This document shows, piece after piece, positions 31,361 to 35,379 of a DNA stretch of 35,379 nt. Each line of letters opens with the position of its first letter. The first letter of the stretch is position 1. Below the pieces are notes generated by a model. That model saw only the letters and a program-made list of their open reading frames with translations, did not search any database and was not told where the DNA came from. Made by a program: the position numbers and the translations under genes. This DNA comes from Rhizobiaceae bacterium (lineage in GTDB: Bacteria > Pseudomonadota > Alphaproteobacteria > Rhizobiales > Rhizobiaceae), in contig JAESUH010000177.1 in NCBI GenBank assembly GCA_016763155.1, positions 1 to 35,379 on the forward strand. Direction: 5' to 3'.

Positions 31361-33783
31361 TATTCGGTGAGGCCTAATTTCTGAGCGGTTTGCCAGACAC
31401 GCCAGTGATCATGAGGCATTTGTGAGTGGGTTAGCCCCTTATGGGCAAATGCATCAATCACCGCATTGGAGAGCGCGGGAACACCGCCAACATTAGGGCT
31501 TTCACCCACGCCCTTTGCGCCAATAGGATGGTGCGGGCTCGGTGTTTCGGTAAAGCCGGTTTCCCAGTTTGGTGTTTCCACTGCCGTTGGCAGGAAGAAA
31601 TCAATCATGGAACCGCCAGAGATATTGCCGATTTCATCATAGGAAATGATCTGCCCCATGGTGATTGCCAGAGCTTCAGTTAGGCCACCGTGTACCTGAC
31701 CCTCGATAATCATCGGGTTGATGCGAGTGCCACAATCATCAAGTGCATAGAAGCGGCGCACCTCGGTTACTCCCGTATCCACGTCAATATCCACAACGCC
31801 GATATAAGCTCCAAACGGATAGGTCATGTTGGGTGGGTCATAATAGGAAACCGCTTCAAGGCCAGGCTCTAATCCGGGGATTGCTACGCTATAAGCTGCA
31901 AAGGCAATCTCTTTCATGGTTTTGTGCATTTCAGGGTTTCCCTTCACCTGGAATCTGTCCACATCCCACTCCAGATCACCGTCATGAACCTCTAGCAAAT
32001 ACGCCGCAATCATCTGGGCTTTCGCCTTGATTTTGCGCGCAGCCATCGCGGTTGCAGCACCGGCAACTGGTGTGGAGCGTGAACCATATGTGCCAAGCCC
32101 ATAAGGTGCCGTATCCGTATCACCTTCTTCCAGTGTTATATCTTCTGCTGGAATACCAATTTCAGATGCGATGATTTGAGGGAATGTGGTTGCATGTCCT
32201 TGTCCCTGCGAGATAGTGCCAAGGCGAGCAACAGCGGAGCCTGTCGGATGTATCCTGATTTCACAGGAATCGAACATGCCTAGGCCAAGAATATCGCAGT
32301 TCTTAACTGGTCCCGCCCCAACGATCTCGGTGAAAAAGGCGATGCCAATTCCCATCAAAGAACGGGTTTCTCCCCGGTCAAAAGCAGCACGGTTTTCGGC
32401 CTGTTCTGCCCGCAATCCCTTATAGTCCACAGCCTCTAAAGCCTTTTCCATGGCGGTGTGATAATCGCCTGAATCATATTCCCAGCCAAGCGCTGAATTA
32501 TACGGGAACTGTTCTTTCTTGATGAAATTTTTCATTCGAATTTCAGCAGGATCCATATCCAGCTTGAGCGCCAAAATATTAATCATGCGTTCAATCAGAT
32601 AGGCTGCTTCCGTCACCCGGAATGAGCAACGATATGCAACCCCGCCCGGTGCTTTATTGGTATAAACTCCATCAACGCCCACGTGAGCGACAGGAATGTC
32701 GTAAGCTCCTGTGACGATGGAAAAGAACCCTGCCGGAAATTTGGTAGGATCAGCACAAGCATCAAACGCACCATGATCCGCCAACACATGGGCAGAAAGG
32801 CCAGTGATGATGCCCTCTTTTGTCGCGCCCAGTTTTCCTGTCATGTGATAGTCGCGGGCAAAGGCGGTAGCCGTCAAGTTTTCAATTCTGTCTTCCACCC
32901 ATTTAACCGGAGCGCCCGTTACGATTGAAGCAACGATGGAGCAGATATAACCGGGATAGACCCCAACCTTATTACCAGATCCTCCGCCGATATCTGGAGA
33001 AATAATCCGAATATTATGTTCAGCAATATCGGTAATCAGGGATGCAATTGTACGAACTGCATGAGGTGCTTGAAATGTTCCCCATACAGTCAGCTTGCCG
33101 GTGACCTTGTCCATGGAAGCAACGCAGCCGCAGGTTTCAAGCGGGCAGGGGTGGACGCGCTGATAAGTGATCTTTTCTTCAACCACGACTTCAGCATCGG
33201 CCAACGCCTTGTCCGTGCCTTCCTTGTCGCCTTCTTCCCAGAAGAAAATGTGGTTGTTATGTTTGCGCGTGCCGTGAGCGCCTTCCATCTTGCCTGCGAT
33301 ATCTTCGCGAAGGGTCGGGGCATCATCATCCATAGATTTATGGGGATCATTGATGACCGGTAATGCTTCATAATCAACCAAAACCTGATCAACACCGTCA
33401 GCGGCGGCGTAACGATCTGTGGCAACGACAAAGGCAACTTCCTGTCCCTGAAACAAGACCTTTTCATCAGCCAGCACCGCCTGCACATCGCCAGCAAGAG
33501 TTGGCATATAATGCAGGTTTAAGGGTTTTAGATCGTCAGCGGTGATGACCGCCAGCACACCAGGCACTTTTAAGGCTGCTTCGGTATCTATTGAGTTGAT
33601 CTTGGCATGGCCGTAAGGGCTTCGGACGAAATCTCCGAATAACATGCCCGGCAATTTGATATCATCGACGTAATTGCCCTTGCCCTGAGTGAAGCGAACA
33701 TCTTCGACCCGTTTGCGATTGCAACCCTGGCCCTGAAGTTTTTCAATGCGCTGTTCGCGCGAAATTTGGGTTTGATCGTTCAT
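31360..33783 (-). CDS. coxL: Aerobic carbon monoxide dehydrogenase large subunit CoxL, form I
   Basis: 807 residues, close to the 809 of the Oligotropha enzyme. The active-site loop reads AYRCSFR (383-389), the form I signature; Cys386 corresponds to the Cys that carries copper. The catalytic Glu is Glu761 in 'GVGESPNVGG'. Other molybdopterin-binding features are 'GGGSGNKVGVYPGY' and 'QGQGHATTFPQI'. It oxidises CO to CO2 at a Mo-S-Cu centre and passes electrons via CoxS and CoxM to the respiratory chain. It is separated by one base from coxS and overlaps coxD. Form II proteins have AYRGAGR instead, so a true CO oxidiser is indicated. Confidence 0.96.
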   Translation of the reverse strand: MNDQTQISREQRIEKLQGQGCNRKRVEDVRFTQGKGNYVDDIKLPGMLFGDFVRSPYGHAKINSIDTEAALKVPGVLAVITADDLKPLNLHYMPTLAGDVQAVLADEKVLFQGQEVAFVVATDRYAAADGVDQVLVDYEALPVINDPHKSMDDDAPTLREDIAGKMEGAHGTRKHNNHIFFWEEGDKEGTDKALADAEVVVEEKITYQRVHPCPLETCGCVASMDKVTGKLTVWGTFQAPHAVRTIASLITDIAEHNIRIISPDIGGGSGNKVGVYPGYICSIVASIVTGAPVKWVEDRIENLTATAFARDYHMTGKLGATKEGIITGLSAHVLADHGAFDACADPTKFPAGFFSIVTGAYDIPVAHVGVDGVYTNKAPGGVAYRCSFRVTEAAYLIERMINILALKLDMDPAEIRMKNFIKKEQFPYNSALGWEYDSGDYHTAMEKALEAVDYKGLRAEQAENRAAFDRGETRSLMGIGIAFFTEIVGAGPVKNCDILGLGMFDSCEIRIHPTGSAVARLGTISQGQGHATTFPQIIASEIGIPAEDITLEEGDTDTAPYGLGTYGSRSTPVAGAATAMAARKIKAKAQMIAAYLLEVHDGDLEWDVDRFQVKGNPEMHKTMKEIAFAAYSVAIPGLEPGLEAVSYYDPPNMTYPFGAYIGVVDIDVDTGVTEVRRFYALDDCGTRINPMIIEGQVHGGLTEALAITMGQIISYDEIGNISGGSMIDFFLPTAVETPNWETGFTETPSPHHPIGAKGVGESPNVGGVPALSNAVIDAFAHKGLTHSQMPHDHWRVWQTAQKLGLTE

Positions 33784-33784
33784 G

Positions 33785-34279
33785 TTATTCTGCCGCCTCC
33801 TTGACGCTAGACAATTCCTTGGCAGCCACCTGAATGGCTTTGACGATATTCTGGTAACCGGTGCAGCGGCATAGGTTTCCCGAAATACCGTAACGAATTT
33901 CTTTTTCCGTAGGGTCGGGATTTTCCTGTAGCAGTCGGTACGCCCGCGTGATCATTCCGGGGGTACAGAAACCGCACTGCAAGCCATGCTGCTCGCTAAA
34001 TGCTGTTTGCAAAGCGTGCAACGTGCCATCGGCATGGGCCATGCCTTCAATGGTAGTGATGTCTTTGCCATTGGCTTGTCCCACAAACACTGTGCATGAT
34101 TTAACCGACAACCCATCCATATCCACGGTGCAGGCACCGCAATGGCTGGTGTCGCAGCCAATGTGGGGGCCGGTGATGTTTTGATCTTCCCGCAGGAAGT
34201 GGATAAGTAGGGTACGAGGGTCTGCTTTAGCTTCAATTTTTTGACCATTAATGGTCATGCTAATATCAATTTCTGACAT
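33785..34279 (-). CDS. coxS: Aerobic carbon monoxide dehydrogenase small (2Fe-2S) subunit CoxS
   Basis: 164 residues from ATG 34279, preferred over a TTG at 34294 because GGAG (within the TTG region) is properly spaced. Eight cysteines bind two [2Fe-2S] clusters: Cys42, 47, 50, 62 in the N-terminal plant-type domain ('[12 protein letters not shown]') and Cys102, 105, 137, 139 in the C-terminal helical domain ('CGFCTPGM', '[10 protein letters not shown]'). It relays electrons from CoxL to CoxM. Confidence 0.95.
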   Translation of the reverse strand: MSEIDISMTINGQKIEAKADPRTLLIHFLREDQNITGPHIGCDTSHCGACTVDMDGLSVKSCTVFVGQANGKDITTIEGMAHADGTLHALQTAFSEQHGLQCGFCTPGMITRAYRLLQENPDPTEKEIRYGISGNLCRCTGYQNIVKAIQVAAKELSSVKEAAE

Positions 34280-34308
34280 TCGAATTTTCTCCAAACTGAT
34301 GGATTGTT

Positions 34309-35172
34309 TTAAGCGGCACGTGTGCGGGCAAGAGCGATTGCTCTTTGCACCATGATGCCTGCAACATGGGTGCGATATTCTCGTGGACCACGGCCATCGG
34401 ATGCCGGATCGGTAATCGCTCTTGCAGCAGCAATTGCTTTCTTGATGGTGTCATCATCTAATGATGAGCCAACCAAAATTGCGCTGGCTTCTTCTGCGAG
34501 AAGTGGCGTATCGCCTACATTGGTCAATCCGATAGAGGCGGCGGAACATTTGTCTCCCGACATCTCCAGAATGACTCCAGCCGCTGCCGTTGCGTAATCG
34601 CCAATCTTGCGCTTCTGTTTGAGATAAGCGCTGCCATGCCCTGTTGCCGGGGCGTCAAAACAGATTGCGGTAAGAATTTCATCTTCGCTACGCGCGGTGA
34701 AATATGCAGCTTCATAGAAGTCTGCCGCTGCAATTTCGCGTTCGCCATTAGGTCCTGTTAAAAGGTATGTTGCACCCAGAACCTGCATGATGGCTGGCAT
34801 GTCATTACCAGGGTCACCATTTGCGACATTGCCGCCAATCGTTCCCAAATTTCTGATTTGCGGGTCTGCAATTTGCAGAGATGTTTCGCGAATGATTGGG
34901 CAGACTTTACATAGCGCGTCTGATGCAATCAGTTCCGACTGGGTTACCATAGCGCCCAGAGAGACTTTTTTGCCGTCAATCGAAATTGATTTTAAGGATT
35001 GAACATCCTGCAAATCAATCAGATGTTCAGGCAATGCCATTCGCAGCTTCATCATCGGTATCAGGCTATGGCCTCCAGCCACAAGCAATGCATCATCTCC
35101 CAGTGATGATATTAAACCGACGGCATCATCAAGCGATGCCGGACGGTGGTATTCAAACGATCCTGGTATCAT
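34309..35172 (-). CDS. coxM: Aerobic carbon monoxide dehydrogenase medium (FAD) subunit CoxM
   Basis: 287 residues from ATG 35172, fixed by GGAGG six bases upstream; the longer frame from a TTG at 35184 would start in the ribosome site itself. FAD-binding motifs AGGHS (32-36) and TIGGN (111-115) are where they should be in this family. It accepts electrons from CoxS and passes them to the quinone pool. First gene of the coxMSLDEFG operon as seen here, with a repeat-rich promoter region upstream. Confidence 0.95.
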   Translation of the reverse strand: MIPGSFEYHRPASLDDAVGLISSLGDDALLVAGGHSLIPMMKLRMALPEHLIDLQDVQSLKSISIDGKKVSLGAMVTQSELIASDALCKVCPIIRETSLQIADPQIRNLGTIGGNVANGDPGNDMPAIMQVLGATYLLTGPNGEREIAAADFYEAAYFTARSEDEILTAICFDAPATGHGSAYLKQKRKIGDYATAAAGVILEMSGDKCSAASIGLTNVGDTPLLAEEASAILVGSSLDDDTIKKAIAAARAITDPASDGRGPREYRTHVAGIMVQRAIALARTRAA

Positions 35173-35220
35173 GTTTTCCTCCAAAAACTTTCTCTCAGGA
35201 TAAGGCTTTGGAAAAATGGA

Positions 35221-35296
35221 GCACGAAAGCGCTAATCAGTCACGCCCTGATTATTTGCACGAAATGCGCGTATATTGCACCAATTGCAAAATCAGG
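35221..35296. promoter_or_regulatory. Repeat-rich regulatory region upstream of coxM
   Basis: Several overlapping repeats fill this gap. The perfect inverted repeat TAATCAG (35233-35239) / CTGATTA (35247-35253) has a 7-base spacer. A larger one pairs CCTGATTATTTGCA (35246-35259) with TGCAAAATCAGG (35285-35296). The direct repeat GCACGAAA occurs at 35221-35228 and 35257-35264, each followed by a GCGC-type sequence. The CTGATT/AATCAG half-site thus appears three times. This looks like an operator array for CO-dependent or nutrient-dependent control of cox. Confidence 0.55.
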
Positions 35297-35305
35297 ATTT
35301 TGAAA

Positions 35306-35379
35306 TCAACTTGATTGCAGCAGCGTTCGGAGTTTGGCGATTTGAGAACGCGCAACGGGTATCTCAAACTCACTATTCT
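35306..35379 (-). CDS. C-terminal end of a LytTR-type DNA-binding protein, probably CoxC-like
   Basis: The frame enters at the window edge and stops at TGA 35306-35308. The visible tail 'NSEFEIPVARSQIAKLRTLL' resembles the C-terminal end of LytTR DNA-binding domains, where a '-IPVSR--...L+-L-' pattern recurs. In characterised cox clusters the membrane regulator CoxC has a LytTR domain and lies just upstream of coxM, matching this location. With only about 23 residues the call is tentative. Confidence 0.5.
   Translation of the reverse strand, partial: NSEFEIPVARSQIAKLRTLLQSS

Noticed and set aside
33016-33363. 115-codon plus-strand frame within coxL
   Set aside because: Shadow of the well-supported coxL reading frame; no ribosome binding site or family resemblance.
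31360-33783. Alternative reading as a form II (CoxL-like) molybdenum hydroxylase or xanthine dehydrogenase
   Set aside because: The loop AYRCSFR with the Cys that carries copper and the complete D/E/F maturation set indicate form I.
1-35379. CRISPR arrays, tRNA or rRNA genes, insertion sequences, phage or anti-phage systems
   Set aside because: Looked for on both strands; no repeat-spacer pattern, cloverleaf, transposase, integrase or defence protein was recognised.

Overview
The window looks like a chromosomal segment of an aerobic heterotrophic alphaproteobacterium, probably marine. Pointers are a form I Mo/Cu carbon monoxide dehydrogenase (cox) operon, a dimethylamine monooxygenase (dmm) operon, a TAXI-type TRAP transporter, a chemoreceptor with an alphaproteobacterial-style C-terminal CheR tether and an upstream CtrA-type box, and a SitABCD metal importer with Fur/Irr/Mur-like sites. 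Base composition is moderate rather than GC-rich. The genus cannot be fixed from sequence reading alone. I see no tRNA, rRNA, CRISPR array, insertion sequence, phage gene or integrase, and nearly all of the window is intact genes.

Layout. (1) 1-5765: an aromatic or carboxylate catabolic block. A truncated thiamine-diphosphate enzyme diverges from an IclR regulator, followed by an ACMSD-type amidohydrolase, an aldehyde dehydrogenase and a TauE/SafE exporter with overlapping ends, then a gentisate 1,2-dioxygenase-type bicupin. (2) 5766-10260: an unknown membrane protein and a minus-strand sitABCD operon with a metal-regulated promoter. (3) 10341-13555: a DadA-like flavoprotein divergent from a FAD aromatic hydroxylase. 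(4) 13675-20136: rsgA, a TAXI binding protein plus fused TRAP permease, and sthA. (5) 20137-22592: a large chemoreceptor with its terminator. (6) 22618-26955: the dmm operon and a group II truncated haemoglobin. (7) 27115-27966: an EamA transporter. (8) 27987-35379: coxG-F-E-D-L-S-M read from right to left on the plus strand (transcribed M to G on the minus strand), with the tail of a LytTR-type protein upstream.

How they work together. The cox operon carries the complete structural enzyme (M, S, L) and the maturation genes D, E, F and G. CoxL has the form I active-site loop AYRCSFR and the catalytic Glu, so true CO oxidation is expected. The dmm operon encodes a haem/FMN/2Fe-2S N-demethylase plus a GcvT-like tetrahydrofolate protein that may handle the released one-carbon unit. 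These two suggest energy gain from CO and nitrogen or carbon from methylated amines in an organic-carbon-poor environment. The first block implies ring cleavage, but it lacks the usual maleylpyruvate isomerase and fumarylpyruvate hydrolase and instead has a decarboxylase plus semialdehyde-dehydrogenase pair, so its substrate is open.

The most interesting points are the form I cox operon with a repeat-rich promoter, the non-canonical ring-cleavage block, the perfect TTCG-loop hairpin inside the first codons of the TRAP permease, the dmm operon next to a truncated haemoglobin, and the CtrA box before the chemoreceptor. No wholly new system is proven here.
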